Source: Lepus europaeus (Eukaryota > Chordata > Mammalia > Lagomorpha > Leporidae). Taken from it: a DNA stretch of 64,000 bases. The position numbers were made by a program, and so were the translations under genes. The DNA lies in assembly GCF_033115175.1 (NCBI RefSeq), contig NC_084837.1, positions 9,376,266 through 9,440,265 on the forward strand, read 5' to 3'. Below the pieces are notes generated by a model. The model was not told the origin of the DNA and ran no database searches. It worked only from the letters and a program-made list of their open reading frames with translations. Positions within the stretch are counted from its first letter, which is position 1. Every line of letters begins with the position of its first letter. Below are positions 35,274 through 45,511 of the stretch, in pieces.

Positions 35274-35684
35274 AAATTCAGAGGTATTGTTGCTCATGAG
35301 GGGACCCAGAGAAGAGCTGGGAGGACTGTTGGCAGCCCCCTGTGGCCCCCGGCCAGGCCTGCCTCACGCCTGGCTCTGTGTCCCAGGCAGACCCGTCGGA
35401 GGGCTGCCTGACTCTCCTGTGCCCTTGAACATTCACTGTGACACCGCACAGAGCTCCAGGTCTCTCCCAGGCCACAGCAATCAGCCGCGGGGCCCGTGGG
35501 CGCTCGAGGGGTGAAGTCACAGGAAGGAGTTCCCGCCAACCAAGAGACCTTGCCCATGGGCAGGGGCTGTTGTGACGTGACCTCCTTCTGTGGGGTCATC
35601 TGGGCTGTGGATTGGGGGCTGCATGGAGTTACCTGTCATCAAGCTTTTAAAAACCTCACGTTCCAGACCAGTAAAATCAGACTG

Positions 35685-35712
35685 GAGTGGGGTGGGGGGG
35701 TGGGGGCCGGGC
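35685..35712 (+). other. G-quadruplex-prone run
   Basis: At least four G runs of three or more lie within 28 bases (GTGGGGTGGGGGGGTGGGGG). Folding is inferred only. Confidence 0.4.
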
Positions 35713-36224
35713 ATGGCTGCTCTCTGGCCCTCCAGGTGGCTGCGATGGGGGCCAGGCCGGGGTCTCCCGGTGCCCTGTGGAGGACGCAGAGCTCTGTCTA
35801 GGCTCTGGAGGCACAGGTGTGACACAGCCCTCTGCGGGCTTCCACACGGCCCGTGCACCGGGCAAGGAGACATGAAAGCTGCAGTCAGAAATCCTAGAAA
35901 AGACAAGCTGCCTTCTCGTCAAGGAAGATGAGCCCCGTCATAGTAGGTGCAGGGGTGTGGGCGCCCTGAGCAATCTGTAGTCAGGGCACTGTCAGGGGGA
36001 GTTGGGCCAAGCTGCCCGGCCCGAGTCAGGGCTCACTGGAGACCCTATGGCAGTCCCCTGACGGGACAATAACAAATAGGCCCAAAACTGCCATCTTGTC
36101 CTGGCGACCTCATGCTCCTGAGGCAGGATGGGTGAGAAAGACCGTGGAAAGGAAGCCACCTTTACGCCAAGGGCTGTGAGCCCACGCAGACGGCACACGG
36201 GGGAGAAGGTCGAGGGGCCCAGCG

Positions 36225-36470
36225 CAGTGCCACACCACACGAGCACCGTCACCCCAGGCAGCACAGAGCCACCCCACAGAGTACAAAGTCATCGCACGCA
36301 GCCCAGGGCAGCCCCAACACGGCCTAAACTACCCCAATGCAGAGCAACACGGTGCAAAGTAGCTCCAACACCACGTACACCACCCCTATGCAACAGTCAC
36401 CCCCGACACGGCGCAAAGCAATGTCAACAGAGCACAGGGTCACCCAGCACAGCACAAAGCCAGGCCGCAG
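36225..36470. repeat. degenerate tandem array
   Basis: Imperfect repeats of CACGG-GCAAAG and CACCCCA-type blocks over about 245 bp. The period is not constant by eye. Confidence 0.4.
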
Positions 36471-36781
36471 CTTGTGCCGAACGCCCAGGGAGGGCTGTCC
36501 ACACGATCTTGAAGGGTGGGAGTTGGCTGGCAGTGACCATGCGCACCCTGGCCTGCTGGCCCGGTGCCTCAGTGTGTGGCTGCTGGAGCCGAGGCAGACG
36601 GCGCCCACGTGGGGCTGCCCTGCAGGGCTCGCGTTCAATTGTTCTCACTCTGCCAAAGCAGCAATTTCACAGTGTTCAGTGCTATCACACGCCAGAGAAA
36701 GAAAACAGCAACACTTCCAACTCCAAATAGCTCTCCGTTTATATTCAAATACGAATGTATAACTACAGTAAGTTCCATGTT

Positions 36782-37080
36782 CTCAAAATATTCTCACCTC
36801 CTTGAGAGGCAGAGCCATAGAGGTCGTTTATCTGCTGGTTCACGTCCCCAGTGCCTGCGACAGCCAGGTACAGGCCAGGCCGAAGCCAGGAGCCGAGAAC
36901 TCCATCTGGGTCTCCCACCTGGGTGGCGGGGGCCCAGGCTCTTGAGCCATATCTGCCTCCCAGGATGCATCAGTAGAAGCTGGATCAGAAGTGGAGGGGC
37001 CGGGACTTGAACCTGCATGCGGATGTGGGGTGTGGGCATCCCCAGCGGTGGCTCCACTCACTGTCCCGTAACACCTGCCC
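36782..37080 (-). repeat. C-repeat SINE (older), with imperfect target duplication
   Basis: Minus-strand copy (gene sense) ending AACACCTGCCCC. Flanks AGTAAGTTCCATGTT (about 36767) and AGTAAGTTCATGTT (about 37082) differ by one base. Confidence 0.75.
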
Positions 37081-37276
37081 CAGTAAGTTCATGTTTTACA
37101 TAGGCGTTGGACTGCTCCACTAATCCTGAGGAAGACTTGTTATATACCCTGCTTGCTGGGAGAGTGATGGAGAGCATGTCATTGCTATCGAATTTTAACG
37201 CCTGTTTGGCATGGAGGAGACCCGCTGTCAGGGCTTCAAGAAGTCTGCATGAAAATGGGATTAAAAGGTTGTTGAT

Positions 37277-37579
37277 GGGGCCTGTGTTGTGGTGCAGCAA
37301 GTTAAGTTTCTGCCTGTGACACCAGCATCCCATGTGGGCATGGGTTCAAGTCCCGGCTGCTCCACTTCCGATCCAGCTCCCTGCTAATGAGCCTGGGAAA
37401 GCAGTGGAAAACGGCTCAAGTGCTTGGGCCTCTGTGCCCGCGTAGGAGACCCAGGTGAAGCTCCCAGCTTTGGCCTGGTCTAGCCCTGTGGCCATTTGAG
37501 GAGTGAACCAGCAGATGAAAGATCTCTTTCTCTTGGTAACGCCAACTTTCAAATAAAATAATCTTAAAAAAAAAAAAAA
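37277..37579 (+). repeat. C-repeat SINE
   Basis: Plus-strand copy from GGGGCCTGTGTTGTGGTGCA to CTTTCAAATAAAATAATC and an A run. Confidence 0.85.
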
Positions 37580-37735
37580 CTTTTTGGTGCCATTTTTGAA
37601 AGCTCTGCATAGGTTTTTATAATGTACATTTCCCATGAACATTTTGTAGACTGCTCATATGCACGTATTTCATTTTTTTTTTTTTTGGCACCAAAATCAC
37701 CTTTGAATTCCATTTGTCCACGAACCTGTTGGGTT
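37580..37735 (-). repeat. unclassified repeat, inverted relative to 33168
   Basis: Its reverse complement has GCATATGAGCAGTCTACAAA, then ATGTTCATGGGAAATG and CTATGCAGAGCTTTC, in the same order as the copy at 33168-33330. Confidence 0.45.
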
Positions 37736-38469
37736 CCTGGTATGTGCTGATCTAAAGGCGACCCGACATCCCCTTCCTTTCAGATCTTTACTTGGACCAC
37801 GGCCACGGAGTCACCTGCTGGCGTCCACCCTCCAACAGGTCCCGACTGCCCAGCTCCACACAGCATCTGTGCTGGCCTAGCCACTGCTCCGAGAGCTCAG
37901 GGAAGACTGCACCTCAAGTTCAAGGAGGCAGACGAGAGTCCGTTCTCAGCAATGGCCCAGGAGCCCAGCAAATGCGGTGGCCGTGTGTCCTACCTGAGCC
38001 ACAGTGGCACCCCGTGTGGGCACTGGAGCAGGGCTGGCACCGCTGTTCTGAGACACACACGTTCCACAGGCCTGTATGGGAGATGGGATTCCCAGGAGGG
38101 ATGGGGACAATGGGCACCTCCTGCGCCGGCCCTCTGACCTCTCAGCCCACGCAGGGGCAGCTGGTTCCACAAAGGATACAGGACATGGGGTGGGTGCGGG
38201 GGCAGAAGGGGCCATGGCAACCAGGGCATTGGCCCTGAAACCCACCCCGTGTGCAGGCCACTGCCAGCGGCTGCTCCACTCCAAGCAGCCCATCTCTCAG
38301 CTGAGCAGGGCCTGGCCTTGGACGCTTCTCTGTAACCCTGAGCAGGGCGGGCTGCCGTCGCCCACGTGACGCAGTGCACACCCCGGATGGAGCTTCCAGT
38401 AGCCTGTGACGTCTCTGTGCCCATGAAGGGAAGCCAGGAGAGGAGCCGGAGGTGGGGAGAGGCTCACAG

Positions 38470-38571
38470 CCCCAGAGTTTGCAGTTGTGCGACCTTGAGG
38501 GGAGGCCTTGGTTTCCTCTTCTGTAGAATGGGTACAGATGAGTGAAACGGTCAGAGTGGAAGGGCTTTGTA
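38470..38571 (+). repeat. MIR-like fragment
   Basis: GTTGTGCGACCTTGAGGGG, then GTTTCCTCTTCTGTAGAATG, match the MIR core order. Confidence 0.6.
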
Positions 38572-38866
38572 GGGGCTGGTGTTGTGGCACGGTGGGTAAG
38601 CCGCTGCCGGCAGGGCCTGTATCTCACCGGTTCGAGTCCTGGCTGCTCCACTTCCGATCCAGCTCCCTGCTAATGTGCCCTAGAAACCAGCAGAAGTTGG
38701 CCCAAGTGCGTGTGCCCCTGCACCCACGTGGGAGACCCACATTAATCTCCTGGCTTCGGCCTGGCCCAGCCCTGGCCGTCATGGTCGTTTGGGGAGTGAA
38801 CCAGTAGATGGAAGAGCTCTTTCTCCAACTCTGCTTTTCAACTAGATCAGTCAATCGTAAAGAAAA
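38572..38866 (+). repeat. C-repeat SINE
   Basis: Plus-strand copy starting GGGGCTGGTGTTGTGGCACG with a B box GGTTCGAGTCC near 38629; the tail is degenerate (TTTTCAACTAGATCAGTC). Confidence 0.85.
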
Positions 38867-40091
38867 GGCTATGGAAATGCTGCAGTCCAGCAGTGAACAC
38901 CCACAGCCCAGTGTCACAGATGCCGGTGACGGCAGCGCACCCACCCCTGGGGGACGTCTGGGTCCCCCAGCGCCGAGTGCATACCCGCACGGTGGGGCTG
39001 GGGTGGCCTGCCGCAGCCGGCTCCCTGTCCACTCTGTTGCCTCCAGCAATGGCACAGCCCAGGGAACGCAGACCCTGCAGACCCGCAGGTCCATAGCAGG
39101 AGGGGGACCCGGCCGGGCGGTCAGGCCCCACCAAGGCACGCGCAGAGTCCAGGTGTGGTGTGGGGCTCAGATGGGCTCTGTGAGCAGCCCCGTGACGCTG
39201 GTCTGTCCATCTCACTGCCCAGAACACTGGGAGGGGGGGCACTCAGCAGCGCATGTTGGGGGTGCACGGTCAGGTTCTCCTGGCTTCCTCCCAGGGCTCA
39301 CAGTGCACGAGTACCTTGATCTTCTGAGGCCTTGCAACTCCACATGATGGGCAGAAGGAAGACAGGCTCCGCCCCCTCCCACGGGCCCCCAGGTCAGGGG
39401 GTACTTTGACCTTTGCAGCACAACTGAATGGACAGCAGGGGGCGCCCTTTCAGAACGTCCCCCAGTGCGGCTGCCCAGGACAACGGCTTCTCTTGGGAAC
39501 AGGACGTCCCTGCAGCCCTCAATGCCCCCGGTCTGGAATCCGAACACTGTGGCTTGTGACCCACAGTCAGGCTGTTCCGGAATGAAACGCAGTTGCCGCC
39601 TCTTCCATGTCACGTGAGCCTCAGCCTCGGGCTGCACACGTGGACCCAGCGTCCAGTGGGTGGGACAATTTGCATGGTTTTCTGGAAAGAGTGGACATCC
39701 TAGCAGTAACGCAGCTGTGGGCCACTTCCCAAACAGAGCGGGAGCGGTGCCCTCGGTAGGGAGGGCGGCGTGGCGTGTGGTCCTCGTTCACGGCCCTGGC
39801 TGGGGCTTGGCCAGGATGATGAGGAGGGGGCTCCGCCTTCCCTCGGGACCTGCCCTGCTCAACAGGCAGCCGGCCCAGGCCCCTGCACAGCAAGGTGGGT
39901 GCCAGCCCTGGCTCAGCACCTGGGGCTCAATCTTGGACTGCCCGGAAATAGCACCTTGGGCTGGGCTACAGAGTGTGCCTACGTGGGAGATGTCAGCGCT
40001 CCACCCTCCCAAGCTCCCTCAATCCCAACAGCTCATGCGCCTGCTCAGCCTGTGAGCTTCCACCAGGCCACTGGGCCTTAAAACCCACCCA

Positions 40092-40394
40092 TGGGGCCCA
40101 GCATGCTGCCACAGCCAGTTAGGCCTCCACTTAGGACACTGCCATCCTATATGGGGCAACAGTTCGAGTCCCGGCTGCTCCACTTCCAATCCAGCTCCCT
40201 GCTAATGCACCTGGGAAAGCAGCAGAAGATGGCTCAAGAACTTGGGTCTCTGTCACCCATGTGGAAGATCCGGATAGAGTTCCTGGCTCCTGGCTTTGGC
40301 CTGGTTCATTCCTGACTATTGTGGCCATTTGGGAAGTGAACCAGAGGATGGACAATCACTCTCTTTCTTTCTCTCCCTCTCCCTATCACTCTGC
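40092..40394 (+). repeat. C-repeat SINE (diverged 5' end)
   Basis: Plus-strand copy with GTTCGAGTCCCGGCTGCTCC and ending CACTCTGCC; the next SINE starts in its tail. Confidence 0.75.
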
Positions 40395-40459
40395 CTTTTT
40401 TTTTTTTAAGATTTATTTATTTATTTGAAAGTTAGAGTTACACATAGAGAGAGAAGGAG

Positions 40460-40501
<42 letters not shown>

Positions 40502-40738
40502 CTTCATTCTGTTGGTTCACTCCCCAATTGGCCAAAATGGCCAGAGCTGCACCAATCCAAAGCCAGGAGCCAGGAGCTTCTTCTGGGTCTCCCATGCGGG
40601 TGCAGGGGCCCAAAGACTTGGGCCATCTTCTACTGCTTTCCCAGGCCATAGCAGAGAGCTGGATGGGAAGTGGAGTAATTGGGACTCGAACCAGCGCTCA
40701 TATGGGATGCTGGCACTGCAGGCGGTGGCGTTACCCTC
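40395..40738 (-). repeat. C-repeat SINE, tail-to-tail with the previous one
   Basis: Minus-strand copy with AAGATTTATTTATTTATTTG and a (GA)n expansion at 40466-40498. The two SINEs form an imperfect inverted pair. Confidence 0.82.
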
Positions 40739-40740
40739 CT

Positions 40741-41000
40741 GGGGCACCCAAATGCCACACTGGAGTGCCTGATTCACATCCGATCCAGCTGCCTGCCAAG
40801 CATCCTGGGTGGCAGGAGATGATGGCCCACGTGTGTGGGTCCCTGCAGGCATGTGGCAGACAGGGACGGCCTTCTGGGTTCCTGACTTCGGCCTGGCCAG
40901 CCCTGGCTGCGGCAGACATTTAGGGAGTGAACCCACAGGAGGAGGATCAGCTCTCCTGTCCTTACTGTCACTGGGCCTCTCTGGCAGGTGGAGATAAATA
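40741..41000 (+). repeat. diverged C-repeat SINE, 5' truncated
   Basis: Plus-strand copy with CATCCGATCCAGCTGCCTGCC and GGCCTGGCCAGCCCTGGC, ending near GGAGATAAATAACTAG. Confidence 0.55.
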
Positions 41001-41214
41001 ACTAGACATTTTTAAAAGTGCTCCAGTGTCCTCCCAGAGCACACAGTGGGACAGAATGCAGTACATGCACACCAAGGAATCGACTTGGCAGCAGAATGAG
41101 TGGATTATGGGTGCGCACAGTGAGTGGAATGGACCTCAAGGACACGCAGCAGCTTTGTGTGACCTCCCTCACGTACCGCCCAGGAGGTAGCAGCCCAGGA
41201 GCTGGAGGACAGAG

Positions 41215-41300
41215 CAGCGGTGGCTTTACCGGCTACGCCACAGCACCAGCCCCAACTCCGCCTTTCAAATAAACAAATCCTTAACAACAACAACAACAAA
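41215..41300. repeat. SINE end remnants and (AAC)n
   Basis: GCCACAGCACCAGCCCC (a SINE 5' end on minus) abuts CGCCTTTCAAATAAAC (a plus-strand tail) and a CAACAACAACAAC run at 41286-41300. Confidence 0.55.
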
Positions 41301-41825
41301 CCCATTCACAGGTTCGTGGGTGCTCCCACAGGGCTTGCCCTCCGCCTCCCCGCCACTCCTGTCACACACCTGCGGACGCGAGCTTCGGAGCCGACTGTGG
41401 GAACGTGGCCCTGGTGACGGGCTCACACGTGCAACAGAGCCGAGTGCAACAAGGCACCACGCCGCGGGCAGCAGGGATGACAGTGACCAGAGCTCGGGAG
41501 ATAAGTCTAGGGCCCAGCCATCCTGTGCTGTCTCCCCACACTGGCCTCATTCCCCCAGGGAGTGAGGACAGGAGTCCCCAGAGACAGCAGAGACGGGAAA
41601 GGATGGGCAAACTGCCACACTGTGGAGGGGGCGCCCACCCTCCCCCACCCTCCCCCGCCAGTGATGGCGGTGGCAGCAGCAGGAGGGTGGGAGGACGGAC
41701 ACTTGGGGTCTCTCACATTTGACTTCTGGGCAGCACCTGCTAACTGGCCCCCCAGTGCACCAGGAACACAGGTGCATGTACACACACATGCGTGTACACA
41801 CAGGCGTCCAGGTGAGACGGGACAG

Positions 41826-42034
41826 GAGCAGGAGCCAGGTGCTTCTCCTGGTCTCCCATGGGGTGCAGGGCCCAAGCACTTGGGCCATCCTCCACTGCAC
41901 TCCTGGGCCACAGCAGAGAGCTGGCCTGGAAGAGGGGCAACCAGGACAGAATCCGGCGCCCCGACCGGGACTAGAACCCAGTGTGCCGGTGCCGCAAGGC
42001 GGAGGATTAGCCTAGTGAGCCGCGGTGCTGGCCC
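41826..42034 (-). repeat. C-repeat SINE (younger form), tail missing
   Basis: Minus-strand copy from GCAGGAGCCAGGTGCTTCTC to GCCGCGGTGCTGGCCC. The GA and A-tail part is absent, so it is truncated at its 3' end, which is unusual for L1-mobilised SINEs. Confidence 0.85.
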
Positions 42035-42489
42035 CTGCCATTGCTCTCTGTGTGGGAGGACGAAGTTGGGCGCGTGGTAGTGGTGCACGGAGCCAAGATG
42101 CCACCCTGGCCAGACCGGCTGCCGGCGAGGGCAGGGGAGCGCTGGCTCCTGACACCCGGCTGTCCCAGGCGCACTCGTTGGCTGCCTTCAGACGCCAGCC
42201 CTGGCAAGTGGCCAAGGTGTGGGGGAGGTCTTGATGTCTCGGCATAATTGGTTAAGTTGGCTGTGACAAAAGCGGACACAGCGCCTCCCAGTGCTTTTAC
42301 TCCATGCAAAGACGGGAAGTGTTATTTGCCACGGCATGGCTAGGAGAAGGAGGAAGGCCAAACAGAAGACTGTCTCGCCCGGAGGGTATTCCAGGTGGGC
42401 CATGCGTGCCCAGATGTGTGTAGGACATCGGGCCAGGGAGGGGCCTGTGAGCACGGGACAGAGCCACCCAGTGCTGTCTCAGCACCGCC

Positions 42490-42922
42490 TCGCACTACAG
42501 GGCCTGGCCACGGAGCCCAGCACCCCCTCGCACCACAGGGCCTGGCCACGGAGCCCAGCACCGCCTACGCCTTGCACCACGGGGCCTGGCCACGGAGCCC
42601 AGCACCGCCTCGCACCACAGGGCCTGGCCACGGAGCCCAGCACCGCCTACGCCTTGCACCACGGGGCCTGGCCACGGAGCCCACCACAGCCTTGCACCAC
42701 AGGGCCTGGCCATGGAGCCCAGCACCGCCTCGCACCACGGGGCCTGGCCACGGAGCCCAGTACTGCCTCGCACTACAGGGCCTGGCCACGGAGCCCAGCA
42801 CTGCCTCGCACCACGGGGCCTGGCCATGGAGCCCAGCACCGCCTATGCCTTGCACCATGGGGCCTGGCACCGGAGCCTAGCACCGCCTTGCACCATGAGG
42901 CCTGGCCACGGAGCCCAGCCAC
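42490..42922. repeat. 38/44-bp minisatellite in the ADAMTS17 intron
   Basis: About eleven tandem units built around GGCCTGGCCACGGAGCCCAG. Most are 38 bp; three are 44 bp with an extra TACGCC-like hexamer (units starting near 42540, 42624 and 42820). Units are 85-100% alike by eye. Neither length is a multiple of three, so the long frames through it are not coding. Confidence 0.95.
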
Positions 42923-42934
42923 TTGGCTGCAGCC

Positions 42935-43030
42935 GGAGGAGAGTGGACAGGTCACTGAACCACTCTGAGCCTGTCTCCTTGTCTGTACAACAGTGGTGAC
43001 GGCCCTGTCCAGAGAGGACAGGTGACATGA
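42935..43030 (+). repeat. MIR-like fragment
   Basis: GGTCACTGAACCACTCTGAG, then CCTGTCTCCTTGTCTGTACA, follow the MIR core. Confidence 0.55.
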
Positions 43031-43485
43031 GGGACAGGGGCACACCACAAAGAGGAAGCGAGTGCCAAGCACCCCTCCAGCCCCAGACAGACCACGAGGG
43101 CTCAGGCTGGCACTGACCGCTCTTGGCCTCTGCCTCCCGCCCCAGGTGGCCTGCAGCAGCAGGAGTCAGTGATGGCACAGGAGGGGGTGGGGTGGGGCCG
43201 CTAGGACCCTGCTCGTTCCCCAGCTGCAGTCATGCCTGGACACGGGGCGTGCCCAGGACGGCCTCCGTCACCACTTCCCCCCACATCCTCCCGATTCTCT
43301 GTGACCATTTAGGTGTCATGAAGTCGCCTCTTCTTTAAGCGATCCCAACTCAGACACTGAGGGATGCTTTGCTTAAGGGGCACAACCCAAACCTAATCAG
43401 AGCTCACGCCCTTCCCTCCCCCGCTCTCTTGCCTGGCAACCTTTCTTCAGATGGGTCCGGATGTGCCTGGATACCAGTCGGCATT

Positions 43486-43488
<3 letters not shown>

Positions 43489-43522
<34 letters not shown>

Positions 43523-43851
43523 TTGACAGGCAGAGTGGACAGTGAGAGAGAGAGACAGAGAGAAAGGTCTTCCTTTTGCCGTTGGTTCACCCTCCAATGG
43601 CCGCCATGGTAGCGTACTGCGGCCGGCGCACCGCGCTGATCCGATGGCAGGAGCCAGGTGTTTCTCCTGGTCTCCCATGGGGTGCAGGGCCCAAGCACTT
43701 GGGCCATCCTCCACTGCACTCCCTGGCCACAGCAGAGAGCTGGCCTGGAAGAGGGGCAACCGGGACAGGATCGGTGCCCCGACCGGGACTAGAACCCGGT
43801 GTGCCGGCGCCGCAAGGTGGAGGATTAGCCTAGTGAGCCGCGGCGCCGGCC
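43489..43851 (-). repeat. young C-repeat SINE with 16-bp perfect target duplication
   Basis: Minus-strand copy (gene sense) with a T run of about 29 and GCCGCGGCGCCGGCC at its 5' end. ACCAGTCGGCATTTCT is repeated without mismatch at 43473-43488 and 43852-43867. Long tail and perfect duplication indicate recent insertion. Confidence 0.96.
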
Positions 43852-45358
43852 ACCAGTCGGCATTTCTCAGCGCCCATCAAGGCCAGGGAGCCCTCCTGAT
43901 AACACGTCCACGTCAGGACAGAGCGGGCTAGATGTGGGGCCGTGCCTGGCGACAGAGCGAGCGCTGCAGGGTGGATCTGGGGCCGTGCGACGCTCTTACG
44001 TCCTCACGGGCTGCGTCCCCTGTCCCGGGCACCTTGAACCCTCTCGGCGTCCCTGACAGAGCAGCAGGCAGGAGCAGCGTTCACGTTGCCCATTCCAGGG
44101 ATCCAGAGGCTGAGACACAGCCGCGGGGAGCGAGAGGGGCCCCTGGGCCCCCAGTGTCTCTGCCACTGCGGGTTCTCACGCACACTGTGCTGTGGCAGCC
44201 TCGGCGAGACGCCGGCCAGCAGCCCCGTGCTGAGCTTTAGATGCCCACGTTTCCGTCTTTGCTCTGGGGCAAAGCTGGCCCGTTGGTTGCTTTGGTTAGG
44301 ATTTGTGACCAGGGGTTCAACCGGAAGGCGGCACCTCTGGTTTTCCTCAGGCTCACTACTGCCACCCAGAGGCTGCGTCCAAGCACAGCCCAGCCCGCTT
44401 GCCCTGGGAAGGGTGGCAGGGGTTGGCGCTGGCTGGGGGAGGGGTCAGTCTGCACAGGTCACATCCAGTGAGATTTGCTTTCCCACGGCCAAGCCACGTT
44501 TCCTGCCCTAGACTGGAGGCAGCAACCAAGCCCCTGCCTGGGCCGCGTCGCCGGGTTTCTGTAGAGAAGCCCAAGTGCAAATCTGCGGGAGGAATGTGCC
44601 CACGTTGAAATGGGCTCTGGACTGTTTCAGACACTGTGCCGACCCGGGGGCCCCAGGGGCTCGTGCGCCACCAGCTTGCAACCTGTGAGTGAACACAGAG
44701 CAGGAGACGCACGCAGGGGCCTCTTCCGGGCAGCACAGGCACACATGGGCTGCACGGTTTTGGGGGAAGGTCTCTGAATGCCCACTGGACGGCCGATGGG
44801 CCTACACACACCTCTGTCCCCAGGGAGATGAAACAGAGGTATCAGGTAGACGGCCACGGAGGGGGGAGGCGGGGAGGCAGGGAACAGTCTGGCCTCCTTG
44901 CCCTGGGACGCCCCTCTTGTTTCTCTCCCCCAACCACCCCGTCCCATCTGCCCCCACACCCTCCAGGCCCTTGCCTAGCAGCCTGGGGATGAACAGTATC
45001 AACGTTTGTCCGAAGTCCGCTACAGGTCTGCCCTGCCCAAGGCTCCACAGGGAGGCCGGGCCCATGGAAGGAGGGGGCCCAGCTGGCCCGCTGACCTGGA
45101 CAGACCGGACCCCCAGCACCTTCGTGAGGCTCTGGGCTGCATATGGTGTCCTTCCCGGTGTACCCCAAGCAGTGAGCTACGCCCAGCAAGCTCCCGGGGC
45201 GGTGGGCAGTACCGGCCACGGCCACAGGAGATGAGGAAGGATGCGTGCAGGTGCTGCACTGGGGGAGTGAGTTTGCCAGGTTGCCCAGGGCCCATCGTGA
45301 GAGCCGCGAGCCCCCCCAGCACCGCGGTGGAACCGGAACGCCAGCGCATCCTCCTCAC

Positions 45359-45511
45359 CTTGGACCAGTCCCCCGTCTTCCACTCGTAGCAGCCCGAGTA
45401 GTCCTCGCATGCCTCCTCGGCTCTCGGCCGCGTGGACGCGTCACACTTGCCTTGCGAGTTGGTGCACGTCACCGTCCGCTTCCGTGTGCCTTTCCCGCAG
45501 CTGGAAGAGCA
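45359..45511 (-). CDS. ADAMTS17: ADAMTS17 exon: thrombospondin type 1 repeat
   Basis: This exon is 153 nt, exactly 51 codons, in phase 0 at both ends. Its sequence starts [16 protein letters not shown], so joining to the previous exon gives [11 protein letters not shown], a canonical thrombospondin type 1 core with a CxxSC O-fucose motif. It carries six cysteines and ends in WKTGDWSK, the tryptophans of the following repeat. The acceptor is TCTTGCAG before 45511 and the donor is GTGAGG after 45359. Splitting repeats inside the W...W|CS boundary is typical of ADAMTS genes. The intron upstream is 2033 bp. No disabling change is seen. Confidence 0.87.

Larger units (their letters stand above)
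33609..45358 (-). other. ADAMTS17 intron (11750 bp)
   Basis: This GT-AG intron is filled by at least ten SINE copies or fragments, MIR pieces, an inverted copy of the repeat at 33168, a 22-bp tandem repeat (34712-34806), a degenerate tandem array (36225-36470) and a minisatellite (42490-42922). The remaining unique GC-rich stretches (33.6-34.7, 35.3-36.2, 37.7-38.47, 38.87-40.09, 43.87-45.36 kb) show no further thrombospondin-like exon or other recognisable gene. Confidence 0.75.

Noticed and set aside
42291-42968. 225-residue repetitive open frame
   Set aside because: It runs through the 38/44-bp minisatellite, whose unit lengths are not multiples of three; all frames give similar repetitive products.
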